64,000 nt of DNA from Veillonella magna DSM 19857 (GTDB lineage: Bacteria; Bacillota; Negativicutes; Veillonellales; Veillonellaceae). Both the position numbers and the translations under genes were made by a program. The notes under the pieces were generated by a model. That model saw only the letters and a list, made by a program, of their open reading frames with translations. It was not told where the DNA came from and did not search any database. Numbering within the stretch: the stretch's first letter is position 1; each line of letters starts with the position of its first letter. Below, piece by piece: positions 53,278 to 63,540 of this stretch. Location: assembly GCF_000428745.1 (NCBI RefSeq), contig NZ_AUAN01000003.1, positions 1-64,000 on the forward strand, given 5' to 3'.

Positions 53278-53326
53278 AGCAGCTATGCAAGGAATTATAA
53301 AATTCCTCGTATGGCTGCTCTTTTAT
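53278..53326 (+). terminator. Terminator of brnQ
   Basis: A long hairpin pairs AGCAGC...GGAATT with AATTCC...GGCTGCT around ATAA, with small internal mismatches, and is followed by CTTTTATT. Confidence 0.8.
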
Positions 53327-53420
53327 TATCAAGAACAGCATGGCGAATATCGTTAGGCAGGTAGGGCGGATTAGTGTATAATGGGACATGTAGTTTTGTT
53401 GTAGGATAGGAGGATTAACC

Positions 53421-54806
53421 ATGGATTGGTTACGTAGGAAGCCCTTGACCGACTTGGTGCAGGCATCGAATGAAAAGAAGCTGTCTAAAGCACTGAGTGC
53501 ACTGGATATTACATTGCTCGGCTTGGGTGTTATTATCGGAACGGGAATTTTTGTATTGACGGGCATCGGCGCAGCGCAATATGCGGGACCGGGATTGATG
53601 TTGTCCTTTGTACTGGCTGCGATTACCTGTGCATTCGTTTGCTTAGCCTATTCCGAATTGGTGTCGTTGATTCCGGTGTCGGGTAGTGCTTATACATATA
53701 CGTACGCATCGCTGGGAGAATTTTTCGGTTGGTGGGTCGGATGGGGACTCGTCCTGGAGTATTCCGTCGGTGCCAGTGCCGTAGCCGGCGGTTGGTCGGC
53801 TTACTTGGTAGGAATTTTGCACTCCGCCGGCATTGATATACCGAAGTCGCTTACCACGGTGCCCTTCGAAGGGGGCATTGTAAATTTGCCGGCCATGCTG
53901 GCGGTTTTGGTTGTGACGGTGCTATTGGTCTTGGGGATTCGTGAAAGCGCCCGCGTGAATAAGACCTTGGTGTTTATTAAAATCGGAACCATCTTTCTCT
54001 TTTTGTTTTTAGCAGGACCTCATGTGGATGTAGCGAACTGGGATCCCTTCCTGCCCTTCGGTTGGCAAGGGGTAACGGCAGGTACGGCGATTTTATTCTT
54101 TGCCTACCTTGGCGTGGATGCTTTAGCTACGGCGGCGGAGGAAACAAAAAATCCTCGTCGTGATATGCCCGTAGGGATTATTGCTTCTTTGATTATTTGT
54201 ACTATTTTGTACATTGCCGTATGTGCGGTGATGACCGGCGTTGTACCCTATCCCGAATTGGATACGGCTGCACCGGCTTCCTTCGTATTGGAATACATCG
54301 GCTCGCGTCTGGGATCGGCCATCGTGGGGACCGGTGCCTTGTGTGGCTTGTCTACGGTGCTGTTGGTTATGATTTACGCACAAACTCGGGCGTTTTACGC
54401 CATGAGCCGTGATGGTTTGATTCCGGAAGCATTGTGCCGCATTCACAGTAAGTATCGCACACCGCATATTATCACTATGATTGTGGGGACAGTGGTCGCA
54501 TTAATCTCCGGTTTTACGCCGATTCATATCGTAGCGGAAATGTGCAGTGCCGGAACGCTCTTTGCCTTTATGTGTTCCTGTGCGGGGATTTTAGTATTGC
54601 GCCGTGTATATCCTACGGAGCATCGGGATTTCCGTTGCCCTGCAGTGTACATTGTGGCACCGTTGGGACTCCTTTTCTGTGGATTTGTATTTTCCCAGTT
54701 ATCATCGCATACACTGTACTTGTTCACCGGCTGGAGCCTCTTGGGAATTGTGATCTATGCCTTGTACAGTCATCGCCATAGTCTACTGAATAAGGACAAT
54801 GTGTAA
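53421..54806 (+). CDS. APC-superfamily amino acid permease (cationic amino acid transporter-like)
   Basis: The 461-residue, twelve-helix protein begins MDWLRRKPLTDLVQASNEKK, then LSALDITLLGLGVIIGTGIFVLTG, the first re-entrant motif of the CAT/YfnA-type APC permeases; FFAYLGVDALATAAEETKNPRRDMPVGI and YAQTRAFYAMSRDGLIPE follow. Substrates in this group include cationic and neutral amino acids and cannot be fixed here. GGAGGATT lies before the ATG. It lies between brnQ and the ilv leader. Confidence 0.9.
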   Translation: MDWLRRKPLTDLVQASNEKKLSKALSALDITLLGLGVIIGTGIFVLTGIGAAQYAGPGLMLSFVLAAITCAFVCLAYSELVSLIPVSGSAYTYTYASLGEFFGWWVGWGLVLEYSVGASAVAGGWSAYLVGILHSAGIDIPKSLTTVPFEGGIVNLPAMLAVLVVTVLLVLGIRESARVNKTLVFIKIGTIFLFLFLAGPHVDVANWDPFLPFGWQGVTAGTAILFFAYLGVDALATAAEETKNPRRDMPVGIIASLIICTILYIAVCAVMTGVVPYPELDTAAPASFVLEYIGSRLGSAIVGTGALCGLSTVLLVMIYAQTRAFYAMSRDGLIPEALCRIHSKYRTPHIITMIVGTVVALISGFTPIHIVAEMCSAGTLFAFMCSCAGILVLRRVYPTEHRDFRCPAVYIVAPLGLLFCGFVFSQLSSHTLYLFTGWSLLGIVIYALYSHRHSLLNKDNV

Positions 54807-54833
54807 AAAATAAAAATATTTTTTAGAAATTAG

Positions 54834-54862
54834 TTGCGCTTTTCATCGGTTAGTGCTATTAT
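54834..54862 (+). promoter_or_regulatory. Promoter of the ilv operon
   Basis: TTGCGC (54834-54839) and TATTAT (54857-54862) are 17 bases apart. The transcript would carry about 200 bases before the leader peptide, including a strong hairpin, TATCCCGCACCGA / TCGGTGCGGATA (54999-55011 with 55022-55033, one bulge). Confidence 0.65.
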
Positions 54863-55065
54863 AATGGACAGTGATACGTGATATACGGATTATATAGTTG
54901 CTGATTATGAAATCGTTATATTAATAAGTAAAACGGATGTGGTTAATCCGGATGGTTATGAATATAGCGGATCGGTAGCAGGTCGAGATGCGTGGGCGTA
55001 TCCCGCACCGATTTGGTTTTGTCGGTGCGGATAGGTGAATTGGTTATAAGTTTTTGGAGGACATC

Positions 55066-55218
55066 ATGTTAGCAGTGGTTTTGGTCATTATTAGCTTGCT
55101 AATTATTGGCATTCTAGTCATTATTAGCATTATTAGCGAAACACAAAACTTAACAGCGTCCGTCTTAGAAGCTTTTAACATGAATTCATTTACCCCCGCC
55201 CGTGCGAGCCGTACTTGA
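55066..55218 (+). CDS. Branched-chain-rich leader peptide of the ilv operon
   Basis: A 50-codon frame starts at ATG with TGGAGG five bases upstream. Residues 2-23 read LAVVLVIISLLIIGILVIIS and II: 18 of 22 are Leu, Val or Ile, the end products of the downstream pathway. The style is very close to the E. coli ilvL leader. The rest (ETQNLTASVLEAFNMNSFT...) is polar. An intrinsic terminator follows 85 bases after the stop, and ilvD 320 bases after. A small membrane protein is the alternative reading, but the terminator and the leader complementarity favour a regulatory leader. Confidence 0.82.
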   Translation: MLAVVLVIISLLIIGILVIISIISETQNLTASVLEAFNMNSFTPARASRT

Positions 55219-55309
55219 TACGGTTGCTTGGCGTTCCCTTTTTCGGGGATACGGGGTACCGTGATAAAAGCTCGCGGTAGGAACCTAGATATATATGGCT
55301 TTTAAGACG
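55161..55309 (+). promoter_or_regulatory. Candidate antiterminator pairing of the ilv leader
   Basis: CGTCTTAGAAGC (55161-55172, inside the leader frame) can pair with GCTTTTAAGACG (55298-55309), the start of the terminator 5' arm: 12 consecutive pairs with one G-T, plus one more wobble. A competing pairing joins AGCTTTTA (55170-55177) to TAAAAGCT (55265-55272). The Leu/Val/Ile codons lie just upstream (55069-55134), so a ribosome stalled there would leave the antiterminator segment free. Confidence 0.65.
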
Positions 55310-55335
55310 ATTTCCTTGGAAATCGTCTTTTTTTT
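55304..55335 (+). terminator. Attenuator terminator upstream of ilvD
   Basis: A 12-bp perfect stem AAGACGATTTCC / GGAAATCGTCTT (55304-55315 with 55318-55329) is followed by eight T. It stands between the leader peptide and the first ilv gene. Confidence 0.92.
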
Positions 55336-55393
55336 GTAGGTAAAAGAAGGTAGATACAAGATAACAAGCCATAGGAAAAAGAGAGAGAACCAC

Positions 55394-55507
55394 ATGAGAA
55401 GGAGAGAGCTCATGCGGGGAATTGAGAGGCCTTCACGGGCGAGAGATGAGAGAGACATTATATATACGTCATACGCAACGAGGTTGCGAAAGTTGAGAGA
55501 GTTATAG
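55394..55507 (+). CDS. Possible small ORF before ilvD
   Basis: A 37-codon frame ([20 protein letters not shown] and 17 more residues) with a second in-frame ATG at 55412 that has AAGGAG seven bases upstream. It is Arg-rich and ends 31 bases before ilvD. I recognise no family. The surrounding sequence is purine-rich and could produce such a frame by chance. Confidence 0.25.
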   Translation: MRRRELMRGIERPSRARDERDIIYTSYATRLRKLREL

Positions 55508-55538
55508 TTGTGCACGAACACACAATGGAGGGATTACG

Positions 55539-57206
55539 ATGATGAGAAGCGATAATGTAGAAAAAGGCGTAGCCAGAGCACCGCATAGATCCTTGCTGAA
55601 AGCATTGGGATTTGTTGATGAAGAAATGGGTAAACCGATTATCGGGATTGCCAATTCCTTTAACGAAATTATTCCGGGCCATATGCATCTGAAAAATTTG
55701 GTGCAAGCCGTAAAGGATGGGATTCGCGAAGCCGGCGGTATTCCGATGGAGTTCAATACGATTGGTATTTGCGACGGTTTAGCCATGAACCACATCGGCA
55801 TGAAGTATTCTTTGGTAACGCGTAATATTATTGCGGACTCCATTGAAGCAGCAGCCATGGCAACACCGTTTGATGGCATGGTATTCATTCCGAACTGTGA
55901 CAAGGTGGTACCGGGTATGCTTATCGCTGCGGCTCGCTTGAATCTACCTTCCGTGTTTGTCAGCGGTGGGGCAATGCTTGCCGGTGTGCACAATGGTAAG
56001 AAAATCGGATTGAGCGATGTGTTCGAAGCGGTAGGACGATATGAAGCGGGTACCATGGACGAAGAAGAATTGGCAGCCATCGAAGAAAGTGCTTGTCCGA
56101 CGTGCGGTTCCTGCGCCGGTATGTATACGGCGAACACCATGAATTGCTTGACGGAAGTTCTCGGCATGGGACTTCCCGGTAACGGTACGGTGCCGGCAGT
56201 GTATTCCGAACGACTTCGCTTGGCAAAACGCGCAGGCATGCAGGTTATGAAAGTGTTGGCCGCCGATCTTCGACCGAAGGATATTATGACGGAAGATGCC
56301 TTCTTCAATGCGGTGTCGGTCGATATGGCACTGGGCGGTTCCTCCAATACGGCGCTTCACTTACCGGCCGTAGCACATGAAGCCGGTGTGAAGCTTACGT
56401 TAGATGATTTCAATACGATTGCCAAGAACACGCCGCAGTTGTCTAAGCTTTCACCGTCTGGTGTGTACTTCATCGAAGACTTACATGCAGCCGGCGGTAT
56501 CCCTGCGGTGATGAAACGCTTAGCCGATAATGGACGCTTAAAGAAGGATGCCAAGAATGTAATGCTTACTACACAAGGTGTTGTGGCAGACAGCGCTAAG
56601 GTATTGGATGAAGATGTAATTCATCCCTTTGATGCGCCGGTATATCCTACCGGTGGGATTGCGGTACTAAAGGGCAACCTGGCACCGGATGGATCGGTTG
56701 TAAAAGAAGGGGCCGTTGACAAGGAAATGCTTGTTCACAGTGGTCCGGCCAAGGTATTCAACAATGAAGAAGAAGCGGTAGAAGCTATTACCGGTGGCAA
56801 GATTGTAGCCGGTGACGTAGTGGTAATTCGTTACGAAGGACCGAAGGGCGGTCCGGGTATGCGAGAAATGTTAACGCCGACGGCAACGATTACCGGTATG
56901 GGATTGGGCAAAGACGTAGCATTGATTACGGACGGTCGATTCTCCGGAGCAACGCGCGGTGCTTCCATCGGTCACGTTTCACCGGAAGCAGCCGCCGGTG
57001 GCACCATCGCCGTAGTCGAAGACGGTGATATCATCGAAATCGATATCCCGAATCGTCGTTTGAATGTTAAACTTTCCGATGAAGAAATTGCCCGCCGCAA
57101 GGCAGCATTACCGCCGTATAAAGCAAATGTAACCGGTTATCTTCGCAAGTATGCAGCCCATGTATCTTCGGCAGCCGAAGGAGCTATCGAAATTTTTGAA
57201 GATTAA
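55539..57206 (+). CDS. ilvD: Dihydroxy-acid dehydratase
   Basis: IlvD dehydrates dihydroxy acids to the keto acids of valine and isoleucine using an iron-sulfur cluster. The 555-residue protein has the cluster cysteines in [13 protein letters not shown] and [36 protein letters not shown], and the C-terminal [15 protein letters not shown] and [27 protein letters not shown] precedes the ATG pair. It is the first enzyme gene after the attenuator. Confidence 0.97.
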   Translation: MMRSDNVEKGVARAPHRSLLKALGFVDEEMGKPIIGIANSFNEIIPGHMHLKNLVQAVKDGIREAGGIPMEFNTIGICDGLAMNHIGMKYSLVTRNIIADSIEAAAMATPFDGMVFIPNCDKVVPGMLIAAARLNLPSVFVSGGAMLAGVHNGKKIGLSDVFEAVGRYEAGTMDEEELAAIEESACPTCGSCAGMYTANTMNCLTEVLGMGLPGNGTVPAVYSERLRLAKRAGMQVMKVLAADLRPKDIMTEDAFFNAVSVDMALGGSSNTALHLPAVAHEAGVKLTLDDFNTIAKNTPQLSKLSPSGVYFIEDLHAAGGIPAVMKRLADNGRLKKDAKNVMLTTQGVVADSAKVLDEDVIHPFDAPVYPTGGIAVLKGNLAPDGSVVKEGAVDKEMLVHSGPAKVFNNEEEAVEAITGGKIVAGDVVVIRYEGPKGGPGMREMLTPTATITGMGLGKDVALITDGRFSGATRGASIGHVSPEAAAGGTIAVVEDGDIIEIDIPNRRLNVKLSDEEIARRKAALPPYKANVTGYLRKYAAHVSSAAEGAIEIFED

Positions 57207-57303
57207 GGTGGAGGCTGCAAGCGGGGAGCACTAACGACCGGCATAAGCAATGGACGGGAGAGAAATGGAGAGAATACGGGGAAGAAAAAAGCCCGTGAAA
57301 AAA

Positions 57304-57345
57304 GTCAGAGGGAAAACGTTAGAGGGAAAACATTAAAGAGAAAAA
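57304..57345. repeat. Three 14-bp tandem units in the ilvD-ilvA gap
   Basis: GTCAGAGGGAAAAC, GTTAGAGGGAAAAC and ATTAAAGAGAAAAA follow each other without spacer. They are part of a purine-rich, gene-free gap. Confidence 0.6.
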
Positions 57346-57381
57346 AGATACTATATGATGAGAAACTAAGAGGATATAAGA

Positions 57382-58614
57382 ATGCATAAACTATATGATT
57401 TCATGGAAGCCCGGGAGCGCTTGAGTACCGTTACGGTAAAAACAAAGCTCATCCATAGTACGGTGTTTTCCAACGAATGCGGCAATGATGTGTACATCAA
57501 GCCGGAGAACTTACAGCGTACGGGATCGTTTAAATTACGCGGTGCCTATAACAAGATTGCCAAGCTTACGAAGGAAGAAAAGGAGCGCGGTGTTATCGCT
57601 TCCTCCGCCGGCAATCATGCGCAAGGTGTGGCCTTGGCGGCGCAGCGGTTGGGGACACAGGCAGTGATCGTTATGCCTAGGCATACACCGCTTATTAAAG
57701 TAGATGCTACCAAGCAATATGGCGCGGATGTGGTGTTGGCCGGTGATATTTATGATGAAGCGTATGCGAAGGCAAAGGAGTTACAGGAAGCCAACGGTTA
57801 TGTATTTGTACATCCTTTTGATGATCCCGATGTCATCGAAGGGCAAGGGACGATTGCACTGGAAGTATTAGAGGAATTGCCCGATGCGGATGTATTGTTG
57901 GTCCCCATCGGTGGCGGCGGACTTATCGCCGGTGTAGCTGCAGCGGCAAAGATGAAAAATCCGCAGATTAAAGTGATCGGCGTGGAACCGGAAGGCGCAG
58001 CCAGTGCCAAAGCCGCGTTGGCCCAGGGGGGACCTGTTGATTTGGACGGTGTCAGTACCATCGCCGATGGCGCGGCAGTTAAGAAAATAGGCGGCCTTAC
58101 CTATGAATACATTAAGCAATATGTGGATGAAATCGTCACCGTATCGGATTATGAATTGATGGAAGCCTTCTTGCTGTTGGCAGAAAAGCATAAAATCGTC
58201 GGTGAAAATGCCGGTATTTTATCTGTGGCCGGATTGAAAAAAATCAAGGAAAAAGGCAAGAAAGTAGTATCGATTCTCAGCGGCGGTAATATAGATGTAT
58301 TGACGATTGCCTCGATGATAACGAAAGGGCTTATCGTTCGCGGTCGTATTTTTACCTTCTCCGTAAATCTGCCGGATAAACCGGGTCAGTTAGTGGCAGT
58401 ATCGGAAATCTTAGCCAATGAAAACGCTAACGTTGTTAAATTGGAACACAACCAGTTTAAAAACCTGGATCGCTTCCACGAAGTGGAATTGCAGGTAACG
58501 GTGGAAACCAATGGAGAAGATCATATTGCTAAGATTACTAAAGCCATGAAGGATGCCGGATATGACATTCATCGGATTAACTCCCATGAAGTGCATGATG
58601 TGGTGGAACGATAG
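57382..58614 (+). CDS. ilvA: Threonine ammonia-lyase (biosynthetic threonine deaminase)
   Basis: The enzyme turns threonine into 2-oxobutyrate, the first step to isoleucine. The 410-residue protein has the PLP lysine in NLQRTGSFKLRGAYN, ASSAGNHAQGVA, the PLP-phosphate glycine loop VPIGGGGLIAGVA, and SGGNID. The C-terminal 75 residues form one ACT domain (FSVNLPDKPGQLVAVSEILA), as in the shorter TdcB/IlvA type with a single regulatory unit. The ilv operon context supports a biosynthetic role. Confidence 0.94.
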   Translation: MHKLYDFMEARERLSTVTVKTKLIHSTVFSNECGNDVYIKPENLQRTGSFKLRGAYNKIAKLTKEEKERGVIASSAGNHAQGVALAAQRLGTQAVIVMPRHTPLIKVDATKQYGADVVLAGDIYDEAYAKAKELQEANGYVFVHPFDDPDVIEGQGTIALEVLEELPDADVLLVPIGGGGLIAGVAAAAKMKNPQIKVIGVEPEGAASAKAALAQGGPVDLDGVSTIADGAAVKKIGGLTYEYIKQYVDEIVTVSDYELMEAFLLLAEKHKIVGENAGILSVAGLKKIKEKGKKVVSILSGGNIDVLTIASMITKGLIVRGRIFTFSVNLPDKPGQLVAVSEILANENANVVKLEHNQFKNLDRFHEVELQVTVETNGEDHIAKITKAMKDAGYDIHRINSHEVHDVVER

Positions 58615-58738
58615 TCGTAGGCGGTAGTGTATAACTACTCCGGCTATCCATGGTGACGGACGTAATACGATGTAAGAACAACGTATATAGAATGTATAGA
58701 GAATATAGGAGAAGAAACGAGAGAAAGGAAGGGTAACT

Positions 58739-60445
58739 ATGAGCATGATTAACGGTGCCCGCATGGTATTGGAAACCCTGTACCGCATCGGGATTCGCGA
58801 TATTTTCGGCTATCCCGGTGGCGCGGTTATTCCCATTTACGATGAGATTTACAAGTTCGATGGACTCAATCATTATTTTGCCCGTCATGAGCAAGGGGCG
58901 GCTCATGAAGCTGACGGTTATGCCAGAGCCTCCGGGCGTTGCGGCGTATGCCTGGCAACTTCAGGACCGGGGGCAACAAATTTAGTGACCGGTATCATGA
59001 CGGCACATATGGACTCTGTACCGATGCTGGCCATAACGGGACAGGTAGGACGCTCCCTCTTAGGGAAGGATGCGTTCCAGGAATCGGACATTGTAGGTAT
59101 TACCCTCCCCATTACGAAAACGAATTACTTAGTGAAAGATATTCGCGATTTACCGCGTATTTTAAAGGAAGCACATTACATTGCCACGACCGGTCGACCG
59201 GGCCCTGTGCTGATAGATATTCCCAAAGACATTCAGTTGCAGGAAATCAGTCGTGATGAATTCGATCGCTTATATAATAAGGATTTTACATTGGAAGGGT
59301 ATGATCCAAATTATAAAGGACATCCTTTGCAGATTAAAAAAGCGGCGCGACTGTTACGAGAAGCAAAACGACCGCTTATCATTGCCGGAGCAGGCATTTT
59401 AAAATCCGGTGCGTCAAAAGAGCTTTTCGAGTTGGCCGAAAAATTGCAAATTCCGGTGACGAACACCTTACTTGGCTTAGGTTCGTTCCCCAGCGATCAT
59501 CCGTTGGCATTGGGGATGTTGGGGATGCACGGTACGGCAGCGGCAAACTATGCTACGACGGAAGCTGATGTGGTAGTCGCTGCGGGGATACGTTTTGATG
59601 ATCGTATCACCGGTGATCCCAAAGAGTTTTGTAAACAAGCGCATATCATTCATATCGATATTGACCCGGCAGAGATTGAAAAGAACTGCAAGGTAGATGT
59701 ACCTATCGTTGGTGACTTGAAGCAAGTATTGTCAGAGATACATCCGCTGTTGGAACCGGATACGCATGAAGATTGGGTACGACGCGTGACGGATTGGAAG
59801 ACTACTTACAAGCTGCGTTACAATGAAGCACCGGACGGTAAGCTGGTGCCGCAGGAAGTGCTGACCGTATTAAATGAAATTTTACAAGGTGAAGGCATTG
59901 TAGTTACCGACGTAGGTCAGCATCAAATGTGGGCAGCACAGTACTTGACCTATCGTCATCCGAATACGATTCTTACTTCCGGCGGTGCCGGTACGATGGG
60001 CTTCGGGGTGCCGGCAGCCATCGGTGCTCAGGTGGCTATGCCAAGCAGCAAGGTTGTCCTTGTCGTCGGTGACGGTGGCTTCCAGATGACGGCGCAGGAA
60101 ATGATGCTCATGCAGCAATATAAGCTGCCCGTAAAAATTTTGCTCTTGAACAATTCGTATCTCGGCATGGTACGGCAATGGCAAGAGTTGTTTAATGATC
60201 GCCGGTACTCCTACGTGGATATGGAATACAATCCGGACTTCATGAAGCTGGCCGGAGCATATGGCGTAAAAGGCGTAAAGATTCAAACGCATGATGAGTT
60301 ACATACAAAACTGGCCGATGCTATTCGCAGCGATGAAGGTGTACTCATCGAATGCGTAGTGGAACGAGAAGAAAATGTATATCCCATGATTCCTGCCGGT
60401 AAGACGGTAGCGGATATGGTAGGGAAGAAAGGGGTGGCTGACTGA
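58739..60445 (+). CDS. ilvB: Acetolactate synthase, large subunit
   Basis: A thiamine-diphosphate enzyme that joins two pyruvates, or pyruvate and oxobutyrate. The 568-residue protein has FGYPGGAVIPIYDEI, RHEQGAAHEADGYARASGR with the catalytic glutamate, TSGPGATNLVTGIMTAHMDS, the FAD region AAGIRFDDRITGD and the ThDP motif GDGGFQMTAQEMMLMQQYKLPVKILLLNN (landmark GDG...NN). AAAGGAAGGG precedes the ATG. Its stop overlaps the ilvN start. Confidence 0.96.
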   Translation: MSMINGARMVLETLYRIGIRDIFGYPGGAVIPIYDEIYKFDGLNHYFARHEQGAAHEADGYARASGRCGVCLATSGPGATNLVTGIMTAHMDSVPMLAITGQVGRSLLGKDAFQESDIVGITLPITKTNYLVKDIRDLPRILKEAHYIATTGRPGPVLIDIPKDIQLQEISRDEFDRLYNKDFTLEGYDPNYKGHPLQIKKAARLLREAKRPLIIAGAGILKSGASKELFELAEKLQIPVTNTLLGLGSFPSDHPLALGMLGMHGTAAANYATTEADVVVAAGIRFDDRITGDPKEFCKQAHIIHIDIDPAEIEKNCKVDVPIVGDLKQVLSEIHPLLEPDTHEDWVRRVTDWKTTYKLRYNEAPDGKLVPQEVLTVLNEILQGEGIVVTDVGQHQMWAAQYLTYRHPNTILTSGGAGTMGFGVPAAIGAQVAMPSSKVVLVVGDGGFQMTAQEMMLMQQYKLPVKILLLNNSYLGMVRQWQELFNDRRYSYVDMEYNPDFMKLAGAYGVKGVKIQTHDELHTKLADAIRSDEGVLIECVVEREENVYPMIPAGKTVADMVGKKGVAD

Positions 60446-60933
60446 TGTCCAGAGATCATGAAATTTTGATTATTGCTAAGAATACACCGGGCATCGGGGC
60501 CCGCGTTCTTTCCTTGTTTAATCGCCGCGGGTATTCGGTTAAAAAGATGACGTCCGGTGTAACGGTAAAGCCCGGTTATGCGCGACTTACCTTGACGGTG
60601 GATGCGGATGCGGCTTCGTTGGATCAAATTCAAAAACAGATTTACAAGCTCATCGATGTGGTTAAGGTGAAAGTATTCTCGGACCACAATGTAGTACGCC
60701 GTGAGCTGATGCTCATTAAGGTAAAGGCGGATGAACATACGCGATCACAAATCGTTCAGATTGCCACGATTTATCGCGGCAACATTCTTGATGTATCGCC
60801 GACATCGCTCATCGTTGAGTTGACCGGTGATACGGAAAAGCTACGTGGCTTTATTGATATTATGCAGGATTACGGTGTGCTGGAAATTGCCAAAACCGGT
60901 ATTACCGCAATGAGTCGCGGCGAGCGCATGTAG
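60445..60933 (+). CDS. ilvN: Acetolactate synthase, small regulatory subunit
   Basis: The 162-residue protein has an N-terminal ACT domain (HEILIIAKNTPGIGARVLSLFNRRGYSV, landmark N-T-P-G-I-G-A-R-V) that binds valine, and the usual C-terminal domain (RELMLIKVKADEHTRSQI, DYGVLEIAKTGITAMSRG). It gives the enzyme full activity and end-product inhibition. The start overlaps the ilvB stop (TGATG), fixing the reading frame. Confidence 0.96.
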   Translation: MSRDHEILIIAKNTPGIGARVLSLFNRRGYSVKKMTSGVTVKPGYARLTLTVDADAASLDQIQKQIYKLIDVVKVKVFSDHNVVRRELMLIKVKADEHTRSQIVQIATIYRGNILDVSPTSLIVELTGDTEKLRGFIDIMQDYGVLEIAKTGITAMSRGERM

Positions 60934-61041
60934 TTGTTATGGTGTTGACGTTTGGCAGATGGATACAGTGAGAAAGACATCGGAGTGGTGCTGTCGAAAC
61001 GTGCGAAACATACGAAAGCAAATGCGAACAAAGGGGGATAT

Positions 61042-61863
61042 ATGACAGAAAAAGAGAGAGAGCAAACAAACGAATTGTTATTATCTTTCACCGATGTGGC
61101 GTATGTGCGCGGCGGTCGGCATATACTGCGCCGAGTAAACTGGCAGATGCGCCGCGGTGAAAACTGGGCGCTTTTGGGATTGAACGGTGCCGGAAAATCA
61201 ACCTTGCTGGGCATGATACCGGCATATACATTTCCCTCAAAGGGCGAGCTTATCGTTTTAGGTGAAACCTTCGGCCGTTATCCGTGGCAGAAGATTAAGG
61301 AGCGCGTTGGATTTGTCAGCGCAGCCCTTCATCAATTCGCAGGTACATTGAACAGTGAAACCTTAGAAAATGTAGTGCTGTCCGGTGCGTACAGCTCCAT
61401 CGGTATTTACCGTGAGGTTACCGAGGAAGATAGGGCACGGGCTAAACAGTTAGTCGATGAATTCGGACTCGGCTATGTAGGGCAGAATCCTTACGGGAGG
61501 CTGTCGGCCGGTGAACAGCGGCGCACGCTGTTGGCGCGGGCCGTGATGGCGAATCCGGATTTGCTAGTGCTGGACGAACCGTGCAGTGCTTTGGATATTC
61601 GGGCACGGGAGCAGTTCTTGACCACCTTGGAGGAAAAAGCCAATGAACGCACCTGGCCACCGTTCATTTATGTGACGCATCGAACGGAGGAAATCATGCC
61701 TTCCGTTACGCACGTGGCTATTTTGGATGATGGCGAGTTGGTCGCGAAAGGGCCAAAGAAAGAAATTCTTACCGGTGAACGACTATCGGCGCTGTACGAT
61801 GTACCGGTGAAGGTCGTATGGGAACAGGATCGACCTTGGCTGATTGTTACGGCGCGCTCGTAA
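61042..61863 (+). CDS. ABC transporter ATP-binding protein (YlmA/ModF-like), inside the ilv operon
   Basis: The 273-residue protein is a single nucleotide-binding domain: Walker A LLGLNGAGKSTLLG, signature LSAGEQRRTLLARA, Walker B LLVLDEPCSALD and the switch histidine in YVTHRTEEI. The nearest style is that of stand-alone, cytosolic YlmA/ModF-like ATPases (GENWALLGLNGAGKS). No membrane subunit is adjacent. AAAGGGGG precedes the chosen ATG, and the frame upstream of it is not protein-like. Its position between ilvN and ilvC is unusual, and a transport partner or a link to branched-chain metabolism is unknown. Confidence 0.9.
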   Translation: MTEKEREQTNELLLSFTDVAYVRGGRHILRRVNWQMRRGENWALLGLNGAGKSTLLGMIPAYTFPSKGELIVLGETFGRYPWQKIKERVGFVSAALHQFAGTLNSETLENVVLSGAYSSIGIYREVTEEDRARAKQLVDEFGLGYVGQNPYGRLSAGEQRRTLLARAVMANPDLLVLDEPCSALDIRAREQFLTTLEEKANERTWPPFIYVTHRTEEIMPSVTHVAILDDGELVAKGPKKEILTGERLSALYDVPVKVVWEQDRPWLIVTARS

Positions 61864-61980
61864 GTTATGATGGTACTTCCGTTATTGATGGGCAGCGAAA
61901 GAAAGCGTTGTGTATTAATAACGTAGTATATATTTTTGGTGCCGCATAGAAAGTGAGGGCGACACCGCAAGGTACAATGA

Positions 61981-63015
<1,035 letters not shown>

Positions 63016-63189
63016 TTAATCCGTAATAATCGGTGTATAAATGATTGGTATCTTGAGCGTCAGCGACATTTTGAGCTGTTGGCGTTCAAGAACCGCAATT
63101 ATGTAATCACTGTACGATTATGTAATTATATTTAATGTTATTATATATAGTGGTAAAAATAGACATCTGTGATATAAAATAAATGACGT

Positions 63190-63260
63190 AGACCTACTAC
63201 GACAGCTACTTGAAGCCTGGTCTTGCGAAAGGCATTCTGCATAGCTATCGTAGTAGGTCT
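63190..63260. other. Stem-loop element, copy B (conserved 11-nt loop), with duplicated 3' arm
   Basis: Outer arms AGACCTACTACGA and TCGTAGTAGGTCT continue as AGCTA/TAGCT, enclosing an inner stem GCCT/AGGC with loop GGTCTTGCGAA, the same design as the element at 27631-27697. CTTTGTTATT follows, so here it may also terminate the ilv transcript. The 3' arm with its T-rich tail is repeated at 63285-63315 with a few changes (TTGCATCGCTATCGTATTAG...). The remaining part of the 63016-63540 gap shows no supported gene. Confidence 0.65.
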
Positions 63261-63540
63261 TTGTTATTCTAAAGAGGGAGGGTGTTGCATCGCTATCGTA
63301 TTAGGTCTTTTATTTCTCGCCTCTTTTGCATTATAATAAAAAGCGTATATGATATTTAAGTGGCTGGTGGCAGTAGTTTCTGTACTGTGGGTAGCATGCG
63401 TATCGATGGGAAAGGCTATCTGTACGGCAGTTCGTTGTGGTGTAATAGGTGTTGCTATCAGTTGTAATGTACGATACATGGGAAATAAGAGTCGGCAGTA
63501 TCCGGATGAGAGTGCCGAAAGAGATTACGAGGTGGATGAA

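Noticed and set aside
55219-55538. T-box riboswitch before ilvD
   Set aside because: No AGGGTGGNACCGCG-type antiterminator bulge or specifier loop is visible; the leader peptide with a complementary terminator explains the region better.
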